Of a stretch of DNA of 38,230 bases, positions 22,972-32,022 are shown piece after piece (position 1 is the first letter of the stretch; the number at the start of each line of letters is the position of its first letter). The position numbers were made by a program, and so were the translations under genes. This stretch comes from Scatonaster sp045598705 (GTDB taxonomy: Bacteria; Bacillota; Clostridia; Saccharofermentanales; Saccharofermentanaceae), in the NCBI GenBank assembly GCA_045598705.1, contig JAZLMM010000010.1, positions 1 to 38,230 of the forward strand. The letters run 5' to 3'. Under the pieces are notes generated by a model, which saw only the letters and a program-made list of their open reading frames with translations, was not told the origin of the DNA and ran no database searches.

Positions 22972-24567
22972 ATGCACGCGTGCAGTTACATGACAATTAA
23001 GAAATGTAAGAACACCCTCTACGAGAAGGTGAAGCATCCTCAGTTCTGGCTTGAGGTGCTGGTGGTGATGGCTTATTTCGCACTCTTCATTTATCAGGAA
23101 ATCTCACATTCCGGTGTATCCGGCGTTATTGACGATCCTATTCCAGCCTTCCAAGGTGGTGCGACTTTAATTTTCTTGCTGACTGCATTTATTGGAATGG
23201 GCATTGGCCTTTCTCATGGTAATACTTTCTTCAAACCAGCAGATATTAATCATCTTCTGGTCTCACCAATTCGTCCAGAGAAAATTCTCCTATACGGATT
23301 ATGCAAGAAATTCGGGGCAATTTTGCTTGCTACGCTCGTGCTTCTGACGCAACTGATGAACCTTCGTTTCTACTTCGGACTTGGATTACAAGAATTACTG
23401 ATCCTTATGGCATCTTGGTTCATGTTGACACTGGCGATCTCCTTCCTTTCGTTAGGAATTTATGCCGTAACGGCCACCCGTCCTTGGATTCGCCACCTGA
23501 TTCGCTTCTTTATCTACACGATGCTTGCAGTTGTCGTAGTGGGTGCCGTGCTGGCCCTGTGGCGAAGCGGACGACCGGTTCGTACTTCACTTGATTATCT
23601 TAATCGTTCCTATCTTCACATGATTCCGATTAGCGGTTGGACATCTGGTTTCTTGGTTGAGGCGATGGCAGGGAACTGGTATCAGGCAGCAGTGTATGCG
23701 GCAATGCTTCTCGTGCTTCCTTTCATTGGACTTCTCCTTGCTCTTGTAAGTCGCTCCTCGTATTACGAGGATGTTGTTCTCTCAATCGGCCACACCTATG
23801 GCAGTATTGAAGAAGAACGTACACCTTCCCGCGGGGATGTCAGAAGACGTTCCGGCAAGCGAAGCAGATCTCGACTTCTTGGTAAGAAGGGCGGGGAAGT
23901 CGTGCTGATGCAGCGTCAGCTGACGGAGCAGAAGCGAAGCCTGATGGTGCTGTTCGACCGTAGTTCTCTCGGCATGCTGGCCATTGCTGTGGTGCTGGGT
24001 GCGATCCTCCGTTCGCTGATGCGCAAGGGCATGTATCCAATCATCATGCAGATCATCGGACTTCTCGTGCTCTGCTACTGTATGCTTTTCCTGATTCCAA
24101 TGGGCAGATTCGTTGAAGAACTGAAGAAGCCGTTCATCTTCCTGATGCCGGGAAATGCTTTCCGCAAACTCTTCTATGCGTCGTTCTCCTCTGTGGTCAA
24201 AGCACTCGTCGAGGGGGTCGTCTCGCTTGCCGTGCTGGCTTTCTTTGCAAGGTTGAACCCGGCATATGTACTTTGCGGGGGATTCTTCTATACCTCGGCG
24301 GCGATGCTCTTCTGCGCAGCGTATCTTGCATCGTTGCGCGTATTGGGTCTTTCCAATTCCAAGACTTCTCATATGGTGATGGCCTTTGCTATCATGACAG
24401 CGGTATTCCTGTTCGAGGTATTTATTGGCGTGGGAATCGGTACGCAATTCTATGACATTTCAGAAATACTGTTCCCACTTGTTTTTGTGGTGACTGGCGC
24501 GGTCAATCTGGTCGTATCGCTATCTTTCTTCTACAGTTCCCGAAGCATTCTGATGTATCGTGATTAA
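22972..24567 (+). CDS. ABC exporter permease (putative ABC exporter family)
   Basis: A 531-residue membrane protein with two clusters of about six hydrophobic segments, separated by a polar, arginine-rich cytoplasmic region around residues 275-325 (SRGDVRRRSGKRSRSR). The pattern and pieces such as FFKPADINHLLVSPIRPEKI, a loop that contacts the ATPase, match the large fused-type permeases paired with SkfE/YxlF-like ATPases in Firmicutes. It should form the export channel with the preceding ATPase. Start ATG 22972 has a poor ribosome site (AGAGAGAAG); an alternative Met lies six codons downstream. A promoter and a separate gene series follow, so the exporter may be a two-gene operon. Confidence 0.82.
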   Translation: MHACSYMTIKKCKNTLYEKVKHPQFWLEVLVVMAYFALFIYQEISHSGVSGVIDDPIPAFQGGATLIFLLTAFIGMGIGLSHGNTFFKPADINHLLVSPIRPEKILLYGLCKKFGAILLATLVLLTQLMNLRFYFGLGLQELLILMASWFMLTLAISFLSLGIYAVTATRPWIRHLIRFFIYTMLAVVVVGAVLALWRSGRPVRTSLDYLNRSYLHMIPISGWTSGFLVEAMAGNWYQAAVYAAMLLVLPFIGLLLALVSRSSYYEDVVLSIGHTYGSIEEERTPSRGDVRRRSGKRSRSRLLGKKGGEVVLMQRQLTEQKRSLMVLFDRSSLGMLAIAVVLGAILRSLMRKGMYPIIMQIIGLLVLCYCMLFLIPMGRFVEELKKPFIFLMPGNAFRKLFYASFSSVVKALVEGVVSLAVLAFFARLNPAYVLCGGFFYTSAAMLFCAAYLASLRVLGLSNSKTSHMVMAFAIMTAVFLFEVFIGVGIGTQFYDISEILFPLVFVVTGAVNLVVSLSFFYSSRSILMYRD

Positions 24568-24610
24568 GGAAGATGACGAAGTAGTCATTTTTCCCAATCG
24601 TCTCATACTG

Positions 24611-24616
24611 TATAAT
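24611..24616 (+). promoter_or_regulatory. -10 box before the first large lipoprotein gene
   Basis: A perfect TATAAT lies 35 bases upstream of the GTG start at 24652; no clear -35 is seen. Confidence 0.5.
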
Positions 24617-24651
24617 CATAATCGGTGAGAAGTGTTCTGGAGGAGATATCT

Positions 24652-27111
24652 GTGAGAAAGATTGCGAAGCGCATATTGTCTACAATTCTAGCCGCATTGA
24701 TGGTGATTCCTCTTGCTGGCTGTAAGCATAAGACGAAGAAGAAGACGGTATCTGCTTCTGACCCATATTTCAATACAACGCAAGCAGAATTAGTTCTGGA
24801 AGGTAAGACGGGGAAGACTATAGACCGTAGTTGGATTGATTCTACCGTGATCATAGACAACAATGTAGCGGCCACGTATTCTATCGTATATAAATTGTCA
24901 CCGGAAGAAGAAGCTGAATTGGAACAACTTTATATGGGAGAACTCACGGAGAAGAACTACTTGCGCATAATGGAGATCGAGAACAAACAAGTTGAAAACG
25001 GTATAGCTTTCTTTGATTTAGAAGGAAAAGAGATTTCTAAGTTAACATTTGATTCGATGTATTCCACGAGTGTTATGAAGACAGACGGAAAGGGTAACTT
25101 GTTGCTTCTAACTAGCCATGTGGATGACTGGAATCCATTAACGAACGAAATTCCAGAAACTGTGTGGAGTATTTGCAAGTATTCTCCGGAAGGTGAACTG
25201 ATTCTGAAGACGGATCTGGACGCAACAGAGTCCTATTATTTCGATATATTCCCATTAGAGGACAATTCTTGCATTGTTGTAGACTATGAAAGCATGGCCA
25301 AATATAGTGCGGATGGAAAACGCCTTTGTATCGAGAAACTGGAAGACGGGTCTTTGGTACAGTATGGGAATAAGGTTTACCTCAACACGTATGAAGAGTC
25401 AGGGGATACATACAAGAATTACCTTTCAGAATTAGACGTGAATACACTGAAAGCGGACAAGTCCAAGAAGAAAGAAGTGACCTCCAATGTTTTCACTTTC
25501 TTGGGATTTAGCAACAGTGGCGACAAGTGCTATAGCTGTAGCACAAATGGCATTGAAATAATCGACCCCTTGTCGGACAAGCGTGACATGTTTATGGAGT
25601 GGGACAGTGTAGATTTCAATTACAATTGCTTGATGAACGCCACCTTCCAGGTGAAATCTGAAGATGAGATTGCGTTCATCTATATGGATTATCGTGAAGG
25701 AGAAGAAACAGAAGGCCCCGTTGCAGTTGCCGTTCACCTGACCCGTGCGGAGTCGAACCCACATGCCGGCAAGACATATCTCGATATGGGTGCTTTTCAG
25801 GTACCTTCTAGGGAATTTATCGACTATCTTGTGGAATATAACACCCGCGAGGATGGCCTGGCCAGAATTCGTCTGCATGACTATGCAGCTGAGATGGGTG
25901 GAGAATCCGATGAGGAGGTTGCCAAGCTTTCTGAGAAAGTCTATCTGGATCTCTTGAACGGAAGCGGACCGGACATTCTCCTCAATTTCTCTGGCTTCAG
26001 TCAGTTCAATTCAGAAGAGGTATTGGTAGACTTGAATACGTATATCGATGGTGTCAATGGACTGAATCGCGATGAGTATTTCGATAATGTATTCCGTGCT
26101 TTCGAGAAGAACGGGAAACTGTTCCAGATACCGGTATGTGTGGATATTGAAGGACTGATCGGCAACAAGGAGATGATCGGAGAGCGTACCGGCTGGACAT
26201 ACTCGGAGTTTACACAGATTGTCGAGACTTTGCCAGAAGATGTGTCGGTCTTTGAAGATATGGAGTATGAGCAACTGCTCAAGTTGCTTCTTGGACATTC
26301 CATGCGGGATCTGATCGACTATGAGAAGAAAGAAGTCTACTTCGATGGTGACGAATTCAAGCAGATCCTTCAGATCACCAAGAAATACGGTCTGGCAGAG
26401 TTGCCGGATACCGATGTTGACGATGACTGGGGTGTAGTCGAAGCGGATATCGATAATATCATTTGGGTCGACGAGAACATCATGCCGCCGTTTAATCCTG
26501 ACGAACAGACTTCACCGGAAGAGCGTATGAATGAAGGACTTCTGGCGCTAAGAAGTGCATATGTTTACTCGTTGGAAAGTTATTCCGATTTGACGGCTAC
26601 TTGCAAAGGCAATGGTATTTTCGTCGGTGTTCCTTCTCCGGATGGAAGTGGTGTATCGGCGCAACCTATGCTGACATGTGCCATCTCTGCATCTTCTGTG
26701 AACAAGGAAGAGGCTTGGGACTTCATCCGTCATCTCTTTGATGAAGATGCACAGTATAAGTACACAGCTTCGTGGTTTTCTATTGCACTGAATCGTAAAG
26801 CTTTCGACCGCATCAATGATGACGCGGTAGCTGAAAATGTCAAGCTGGGTAAGGAAATTGAAGAGTTTAGGAAAGGCCATGAGAACGATGACAATTACAT
26901 CGATTGGTGGACATTCGATCCCATTACTCAGGAAGACCGCGATGGCTTCCAAGCACTGGTAGAGAACATCAGCTCCATCTCCACTGCGGATCAGGCGGTC
27001 ATGAACATTATTCTGGAAGAGGCGGCGGCGTATTTCGCTGATCAACAGAGCATTGAAACCGTGTGCAATAACATCCAGAATCGCACAGCTAATATCGTCA
27101 GAGAGCGTTGA
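24652..27111 (+). CDS. Large lipoprotein: propeller-like N-domain fused to extracellular solute-binding domain (copy 1)
   Basis: An 819-residue lipoprotein. The signal peptide ends in IPLAGC with Cys24. Residues about 45-365 have repeated strand motifs such as FFDLEGKEISKL, KYSPEGELILKT and KYSADGKRLCIEKL, suggesting a beta-propeller-like sensor or binding region rather than a normal transporter part. From about 376 a type 1 extracellular solute-binding domain begins (GAFQVPSREFIDYLVEYN), with SGPDILLNFSGFSQFN, RDEYFDNVFRAFEKNGKLF and a late KEEAWDFIRHLF typical of sugar-binding lipoproteins. Standard sugar-binding proteins are only about 400-450 residues. GTG 24652 is chosen, with GGAGGAG six bases upstream. 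It is paralogous to the next gene but has its own -10 and terminator, so it is separately transcribed. The ligand is unknown. Confidence 0.85.
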   Translation: MRKIAKRILSTILAALMVIPLAGCKHKTKKKTVSASDPYFNTTQAELVLEGKTGKTIDRSWIDSTVIIDNNVAATYSIVYKLSPEEEAELEQLYMGELTEKNYLRIMEIENKQVENGIAFFDLEGKEISKLTFDSMYSTSVMKTDGKGNLLLLTSHVDDWNPLTNEIPETVWSICKYSPEGELILKTDLDATESYYFDIFPLEDNSCIVVDYESMAKYSADGKRLCIEKLEDGSLVQYGNKVYLNTYEESGDTYKNYLSELDVNTLKADKSKKKEVTSNVFTFLGFSNSGDKCYSCSTNGIEIIDPLSDKRDMFMEWDSVDFNYNCLMNATFQVKSEDEIAFIYMDYREGEETEGPVAVAVHLTRAESNPHAGKTYLDMGAFQVPSREFIDYLVEYNTREDGLARIRLHDYAAEMGGESDEEVAKLSEKVYLDLLNGSGPDILLNFSGFSQFNSEEVLVDLNTYIDGVNGLNRDEYFDNVFRAFEKNGKLFQIPVCVDIEGLIGNKEMIGERTGWTYSEFTQIVETLPEDVSVFEDMEYEQLLKLLLGHSMRDLIDYEKKEVYFDGDEFKQILQITKKYGLAELPDTDVDDDWGVVEADIDNIIWVDENIMPPFNPDEQTSPEERMNEGLLALRSAYVYSLESYSDLTATCKGNGIFVGVPSPDGSGVSAQPMLTCAISASSVNKEEAWDFIRHLFDEDAQYKYTASWFSIALNRKAFDRINDDAVAENVKLGKEIEEFRKGHENDDNYIDWWTFDPITQEDRDGFQALVENISSISTADQAVMNIILEEAAAYFADQQSIETVCNNIQNRTANIVRER

Positions 27112-27140
27112 GAATAGAAGGAAAGTGATAGAAAAGTCAC

Positions 27141-27180
27141 TGAAAGCCGTGTCATTGTGACGCGGCTTTCATTTTCTTTG
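27141..27180 (+). terminator. Intrinsic terminator after lipoprotein copy 1
   Basis: A 14-bp stem with one G-U, TGAAAGCCGTGTCA (27141-27154) with TGACGCGGCTTTCA (27158-27171), has a 3-nt loop and a T-rich tail, TTTTCTTTG. Confidence 0.88.
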
Positions 27181-27193
27181 TAGGTGCTTCTAC

Positions 27194-27199
27194 TATAAT
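27194..27199 (+). promoter_or_regulatory. -10 box before lipoprotein copy 2
   Basis: A perfect TATAAT lies about 30 bases before the start at 27230 and 20 bases after the terminator of copy 1; the -35 region overlaps that terminator and is poor. Confidence 0.5.
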
Positions 27200-27229
27200 T
27201 TGCGTGAACTAAGAAGTGGAGGTTTTAAC

Positions 27230-29695
27230 ATGAAGCATGTAGCAGAGAAAATGTTGACGTGGGTCTTGGCGAGCGCGCTGATTCTGTCATCTACAGCATG
27301 TAGCAAAGGAAAAACAGCGAACGGAGGTTCCGGCGGAAGTAATGAACATAGCGCGCCTTTGAAGACAGGTACGATTAAGGAGGATGATCCATTCTTCCAG
27401 TGTACCGAGGTGAAGCTTGATACAGATGTCGCAATCGATCCTACTAGAGAGGTAGTCTATTCATATTTCGGAGGCTTTGCATTCGCTGGGGAAAATGTAC
27501 TGCTTGATTATACAATTTCCTATTCCATGTCACCTGAAGTGGCGAAACGTATGGAAGACTTCTGGTTGAGCCCCAATCCTCAGACCGATTCAGAAGAATA
27601 TCTGAAGCTACAGAAGGAATATAACTCATATTATGATACGGGCATCCTGATCTTCAATCAAAATGGCGAATTGGTGAAGAAAATCGATTCCAGTGGCGAT
27701 GATGGCGTGGAGTATCAACTCATGACCACTTTGCCAAATGGTGATGTCTACTTGTTCGAACGGAAATTGCTTCCCGGAGAATGTTGTAGCGACATGTCGG
27801 TGATCTGCATAGATAGTAATGGTGAGAAGAAGAATCAACTCAAACTTGATGAGGAAATCATGGATTCCGGTGTGATGAGTATTTTCCCGGTTGAGAACGG
27901 GAATCTTCTTATTGGCACATGGGGCAGCGTATTTCTGGTCGATGAATCCGGCAAAACGCTGGCTAAACAGGAAATTGAGAACTTCTCCGGTTACATTCTC
28001 AAACAAGATGGAAAATACTATGTGCTGACAAGTATCTTCGATATGAAGAATTTTGCCAATATATGCGAGCTCCAGGAGTTCGACCCGAAGGAACTCAAAC
28101 TGATCGGTACGTCTTACGATGTATCGCAGGATCTGATGTTCTCGATTCAGAGCGAGGATGCAACCTATGTACAGGGAATGGATGGACTCAATCGCTGCGA
28201 TCTCAAGACAGGCGACAGCATTTCGATTATGAACTGGAATGATACAGATGTGAACCGTCTCCATTTCAACGGCGAGTGTCAGGTTCATTCAGAAAATGAT
28301 TTCAGTATGATTGATACGAGAACGATCGTAGAAGGCGGAGGTGAGTATAGTTTTGAGTACTACATTGCGCATTTTACACGTAGTGAGAAGAATCCGCATG
28401 CAGGTCAGGACGTAATCAATGTAGCGGTTTTTCAAACAATGCCCGAACAATTTATGGATTATGTGGTGAAATACAACACTGACTCGCAGGCAAAAAGCCG
28501 TGTAAATGTAGGATTCTATTACGATAGAGATATAACAGGTGCGGATACGCAGGCAAACGGAACTGATGTCGATAAACTTTATCTGGAAATGTTTGCTGGA
28601 GATGGTCCGGATGTACTGGTCAATTTTGCTTCTTTGAGTCAGTTCAATACAGAAGAAGTGCTGGTGGATATGAATCAGTTTATCGATGGTGCGGATGGAC
28701 TGAAACGTGATGAGTATTTCGACAATATCTTCCGCGCATACGAATCCAACGGCAAGTTGTACCACGTACCGGCGCTTCTAGAGGTCAACGCATATGCGGT
28801 GAACGAAGACCAGCTAGGTGGACGGACCAGTTGGAATTACGATGATTTCAAAGCAGTAGCTTCCGGCGCACCGTCAGATATGTCTATATTTGCGGATATG
28901 AGCAAAGAAGACGTGATGCGCGAATTGCTGATGGTATCCGGCTCTGCTTTCGTAGATTATGATCAGAAAGAGACCTATTTTGATTCCGAGGATTTTAAGA
29001 AACTCCTGGAAATAGCGAAGACATATGGTGAGGATTCAAACCCCAATGACAATATTATGCCTGTTGGTGGTGGTATGATGCCAATTAGCGTATATGATGA
29101 AGATATTCTACCATCGGCTAAACTTGATAATGATATGCTTCTGATGATGCGTGTCTATCTGAACAGTGTCAGTGCATATGCAGAGAACGCGAAGTATCGA
29201 AGTGGCAAAGTGAAGATGATGGGCCTCCCGACACCGAATCAGAGTGGATATGCTGCCGATACGATCATGAGCTTCGCCATTGCGAACGCTTCCAAGCATC
29301 AGGATGAAGCATGGGACTTCGTTAAGTTCATGTTCGAGAAAGAACAACAAGCTACGATGGCTACAGAGAATGCCTATATCCCGGTACACAAAGAGGCGCT
29401 GAATCAAGTAATTGATGCGCAGTACAAAGAGTACGACCATCTCAAGAAGGTCGAGGAAGAAGCGAAACAAACTGGGCTACAAGGTTACTGCGCGATGGAG
29501 TATGACCTGACAGAAGAAATGCGTGGAGAATGGATCAACATCGTTGAGAACATTGGAAGTGTGAACCAGTTCGACTCTCGTGTGCTCGCAATTCTCGAAG
29601 AAGAGGTGCCTGCATATTTCCAGGATCAGCGCAGCGTGGATGACGTATGTAAGAACATCCAGAACCGTGTACAGAATCTGGTTCAGGAGCGATAA
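27230..29695 (+). CDS. Large lipoprotein: propeller-like N-domain fused to extracellular solute-binding domain (copy 2)
   Basis: An 821-residue paralogue of the preceding protein. The signal peptide ends in LSSTAC with Cys24, followed by a Gly/Ser-rich linker. The N-terminal region (to about 380) again has repeated strand units (ILIFNQNGELVKKI, VICIDSNGEKKNQL, VFLVDESGKTLAKQ). The solute-binding domain starts near 385 (INVAVFQTMPEQFMDYVV) and shares with copy 1 the blocks SQFN(S/T)EEVLVD, RDEYFDN(V/I)FRA and a C-terminal YF-DQ-S-VC-NIQNR pattern. ATG 27230 has GGAGG eight bases upstream. Being directly before the two permease genes, this copy is the likely binding partner of that transporter. 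The C-terminal end aligns with copy 1 to the final residues, so a tandem duplication is the simplest origin. Confidence 0.85.
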   Translation: MKHVAEKMLTWVLASALILSSTACSKGKTANGGSGGSNEHSAPLKTGTIKEDDPFFQCTEVKLDTDVAIDPTREVVYSYFGGFAFAGENVLLDYTISYSMSPEVAKRMEDFWLSPNPQTDSEEYLKLQKEYNSYYDTGILIFNQNGELVKKIDSSGDDGVEYQLMTTLPNGDVYLFERKLLPGECCSDMSVICIDSNGEKKNQLKLDEEIMDSGVMSIFPVENGNLLIGTWGSVFLVDESGKTLAKQEIENFSGYILKQDGKYYVLTSIFDMKNFANICELQEFDPKELKLIGTSYDVSQDLMFSIQSEDATYVQGMDGLNRCDLKTGDSISIMNWNDTDVNRLHFNGECQVHSENDFSMIDTRTIVEGGGEYSFEYYIAHFTRSEKNPHAGQDVINVAVFQTMPEQFMDYVVKYNTDSQAKSRVNVGFYYDRDITGADTQANGTDVDKLYLEMFAGDGPDVLVNFASLSQFNTEEVLVDMNQFIDGADGLKRDEYFDNIFRAYESNGKLYHVPALLEVNAYAVNEDQLGGRTSWNYDDFKAVASGAPSDMSIFADMSKEDVMRELLMVSGSAFVDYDQKETYFDSEDFKKLLEIAKTYGEDSNPNDNIMPVGGGMMPISVYDEDILPSAKLDNDMLLMMRVYLNSVSAYAENAKYRSGKVKMMGLPTPNQSGYAADTIMSFAIANASKHQDEAWDFVKFMFEKEQQATMATENAYIPVHKEALNQVIDAQYKEYDHLKKVEEEAKQTGLQGYCAMEYDLTEEMRGEWINIVENIGSVNQFDSRVLAILEEEVPAYFQDQRSVDDVCKNIQNRVQNLVQER

Positions 29696-29714
29696 AGTGA
29701 CGATTTAGTCACTT
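29695..29714 (+). repeat. Short hairpin overlapping the stop region of lipoprotein copy 2
   Basis: AAGTGAC (29695-29701) pairs with GTCACTT (29708-29714) around a 6-nt loop, directly at the stop codon. No T-run follows, so it is not a normal terminator. Confidence 0.5.
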
Positions 29715-29844
29715 AACGGTCACCTTATAGTCATTCTGAAATGAGAGAATGAAAATGTCGAAAGGGAGAACTCCTTACATACCAAACACTCCCGGACGAT
29801 CAATAGATAGAACCTGTACTATCTTCTATTTACTTTCATACCCT

Positions 29845-29873
29845 GGGAGCGAGGAACACCCCCCCTCGCTCCC
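29845..29873 (+). repeat. GC-rich stem-loop between binding-protein and permease genes
   Basis: GGGAGCGAGG (29845-29854) is perfectly complementary to CCTCGCTCCC (29864-29873) with a C-rich 9-nt loop. No U-tract follows (AACCCTCCTC). Such hairpins between a binding-protein gene and its permeases often block 3' decay or attenuate transcription, giving more binding protein than permease; that role is inferred. Confidence 0.6.
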
Positions 29874-29910
29874 AACCCTCCTCAAAAACTGAAAAGAGTA
29901 AGTAAACTAC

Positions 29911-29948
29911 TTCGCAGTATGATAAAATTATGATAGTCATACTGCGAA
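29911..29948 (+). promoter_or_regulatory. 38-bp palindrome upstream of the permease genes, possible operator
   Basis: TTCGCAGTATGA (29911-29922) is the exact inverse complement of TCATACTGCGAA (29937-29948), with a 14-base AT-rich centre containing TAAAAT and TATGAT, which could be -10 boxes. It lies 19 bases before the MalF-type start. It may be a dimeric repressor operator over a promoter, or an RNA stem controlling translation. No regulator gene is adjacent. Confidence 0.5.
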
Positions 29949-29967
29949 AATATGTGAAGGACACGAA

Positions 29968-30891
29968 ATGGCAACGAACGACTGGAATGCGGATGAAATA
30001 CGGAAGAGGAAATTGCGCGGAAAGCGAAAGAAAAGCATCCGCGAATGGTTCGTATTTACCGGATACTTAACGCCGAGCCTTCTGGGCGTCCTTCTTTTCT
30101 TCTTCGGACCGATGCTGATTGTGCTGGTCCAGTCTTTCCAAAGAAGTTCCACCAACTCAGAATTCGTGGGTCTCAAGAACTATGAGACAGTCTTGAACAA
30201 CCAAGCTTTCCAGAGCGCTTCGAAGAACACCTTGATCTTCGCCGGCCTTGCCGTTCCGCTGGCTGTGCTGTTATCTCTGTTCCTCGCCTTGCTCCTTAGC
30301 TCGAAGATTCCAGGAAAGAGTGTGTTCCGTAGCATTATGTTAAACCCGATGATGGTACCGGTTGCATCCATCGTTCTGATCTGGCAGGTCATGTTCAGCT
30401 ATAACGGTGCGCTCAACACCTATCTTGGATGGTTCGGGGTCGATAAGATTGACTGGATGAAATCTTCTTGGTCACGACTCGTGATTCTGGTGCTTTTCCT
30501 GTGGAAGAATCTAGGCTACAACATGGTCCTCTTCATCTCTGCAATTGCGGCGGTCCCACAAGAGCAATTGGAATCGGCCAAGATGGACGGTGCCAATGCG
30601 GTGAAGCGATTCTTCAGCATCAAGCTTCCGTATCTGTGGCCAACGATCTTCTTCGTCGGCATCATGTCTCTGATCAACTCATTCAAGATCTTCCGTGAAG
30701 TCTATCTTCTGACCGGTGATTATCCGGTAAATGAACTCTATATGTTGCAACATTTCATGAACAATATGTTCTCGCATCTGGATAATGCGAAGTTGACAGC
30801 GGCGGCCATCATCATGTGCATCGCCATGATCATCATTGTCGGTATTCTCTTTATTGCGGAGTACCGTCTAGGCAAGGATACGGAGGAGTAA
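29968..30891 (+). CDS. Sugar ABC transporter permease, MalF type
   Basis: A 307-residue inner-membrane permease of the carbohydrate uptake (CUT1) family, with about six helices after a basic N-terminus. The EAA loop that contacts the ATPase is seen as LESAKMDGANAVKRFFSIKL with the following Pro, near residues 203-222. FTGYLTPSLLGVLLFFFGPM is the typical first helix region. No ATPase gene accompanies it; in Firmicutes such importers usually borrow a shared MsmX-type ATPase. The start follows GAAGGACACGAA. The next gene starts four bases after its stop, with its ribosome site inside this gene, so the pair is cotranslated. Confidence 0.92.
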   Translation: MATNDWNADEIRKRKLRGKRKKSIREWFVFTGYLTPSLLGVLLFFFGPMLIVLVQSFQRSSTNSEFVGLKNYETVLNNQAFQSASKNTLIFAGLAVPLAVLLSLFLALLLSSKIPGKSVFRSIMLNPMMVPVASIVLIWQVMFSYNGALNTYLGWFGVDKIDWMKSSWSRLVILVLFLWKNLGYNMVLFISAIAAVPQEQLESAKMDGANAVKRFFSIKLPYLWPTIFFVGIMSLINSFKIFREVYLLTGDYPVNELYMLQHFMNNMFSHLDNAKLTAAAIIMCIAMIIIVGILFIAEYRLGKDTEE

Positions 30892-30895
30892 TGCT

Positions 30896-31990
30896 ATGAA
30901 GAAGAATGAGATTACTCCACTTCAGCCGTTGGCAAAGGATACAAGTGCGAAGGACCAGAGTTCTTCGGTGCGTGAACCGAATACCCATGCGTCAATCCGA
31001 GAAGTCCATGCCAATGAGATTGAGATCGTACGTCTTTCGGATGAGGAATTGACTAAACTTCATGAGAAGGGACGTGTCGATGCGCGTCGTCGTGCGAAGG
31101 TCCGCACGGTACGTGAGAAGATTTTTGTTACACTCGGCGTGATTCTTGCCGTCGTTGTGGCCGTCTTCGCCTTGATGCCGATCGTCTTGACAATCCTCGA
31201 TTCTTTCATGTCGACCGATGAGATCAAGACCAACTATAGTGCGGTCTTCAATAGCCTATCGTCCGCTTCTTCCGAGACAAAAGTCTATCTGTCCTCTGCA
31301 CCGAAACTGAAGATGATTCCGGACATGGTCTCCTTCAGTCAGTATAAGACGCTCCTGTTCCTTAGCCCGACGTATCTTCTGAAGTTCTGGAATTCCGTGG
31401 CATTGGTCGTGCCAATCGTACTGGGACAGATTACGGTGGCGTGCTTGGCGGCGTATAGCTTCTCCAGATACAGAAGAAAGAGAAGAGAGGTACTGTTCTT
31501 CGCCTATGTCATTCTGATGCTGATGCCCTTCCAGGTTACGCTTGTGCCGAACTATCTGATCGCAAACAAACTAAACATCTACAATACGTGGTGGTCGATC
31601 ATCTTGCCGGGTGTTTTCTCCACATTCAGCGTATTCCTATTAACGAAGTATATGAGACAGATTCCGTCGTCATATATCGAGGCTGCGAAGCTAGACGGTG
31701 CGAACGAATGGCAGATCTTCACACGCATCTCCTTACCGATGTGTAAGAGTGCGGTATTCGCCATGGCAATCCTGCTGTTCATCGACTACTGGAATATGGT
31801 CGAGCAGCCACTGATTCTTCTTGAAGATGCGAGCAAGCAACCGCTGTCAGTGTTCTTGTCGCAGATCAATGCGTCCGAAGTTGGCATTGCTTTCGCTGCG
31901 TCGTTCATCTTCATGATCCCGCCGCTACTGATCTTCCTCTATGGGGAGCAATACCTGGTCGAAGGTATTTCCCGTTCAGGTATTAAATAA
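30896..31990 (+). CDS. Carbohydrate ABC transporter permease, MalG type
   Basis: A 364-residue permease, longer than the usual 275-300 for the MalG subunit. The extra length is a hydrophilic N-terminal extension of about 75 residues (acidic/basic, ending RARRRAKVR-like) and an insertion of about 35 residues after the first helix (SSASSETKVYLSSAPKLKMI). The core is normal: YEAAKLDGANEWQIF-like EAA loop (here IEAAKLDGANEWQIFTRISL), and WNMVEQPLILLED before the last helix. Start ATG 30896 has GGAGGAG seven bases upstream. It pairs with the MalF-type permease. The extension and insertion could contact the neighbouring adaptor or a dedicated ATPase, but that is speculative. Confidence 0.9.
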   Translation: MKKNEITPLQPLAKDTSAKDQSSSVREPNTHASIREVHANEIEIVRLSDEELTKLHEKGRVDARRRAKVRTVREKIFVTLGVILAVVVAVFALMPIVLTILDSFMSTDEIKTNYSAVFNSLSSASSETKVYLSSAPKLKMIPDMVSFSQYKTLLFLSPTYLLKFWNSVALVVPIVLGQITVACLAAYSFSRYRRKRREVLFFAYVILMLMPFQVTLVPNYLIANKLNIYNTWWSIILPGVFSTFSVFLLTKYMRQIPSSYIEAAKLDGANEWQIFTRISLPMCKSAVFAMAILLFIDYWNMVEQPLILLEDASKQPLSVFLSQINASEVGIAFAASFIFMIPPLLIFLYGEQYLVEGISRSGIK

Positions 31991-32022
31991 TGATTCGATG
32001 GTATTTTTAGGAGGTTTTGACT

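Noticed and set aside
23782..24447. 221-residue minus-strand open frame
   Set aside because: It is antisense to the ABC exporter permease; its His/Glu/Arg-rich composition is typical of a shadow frame.
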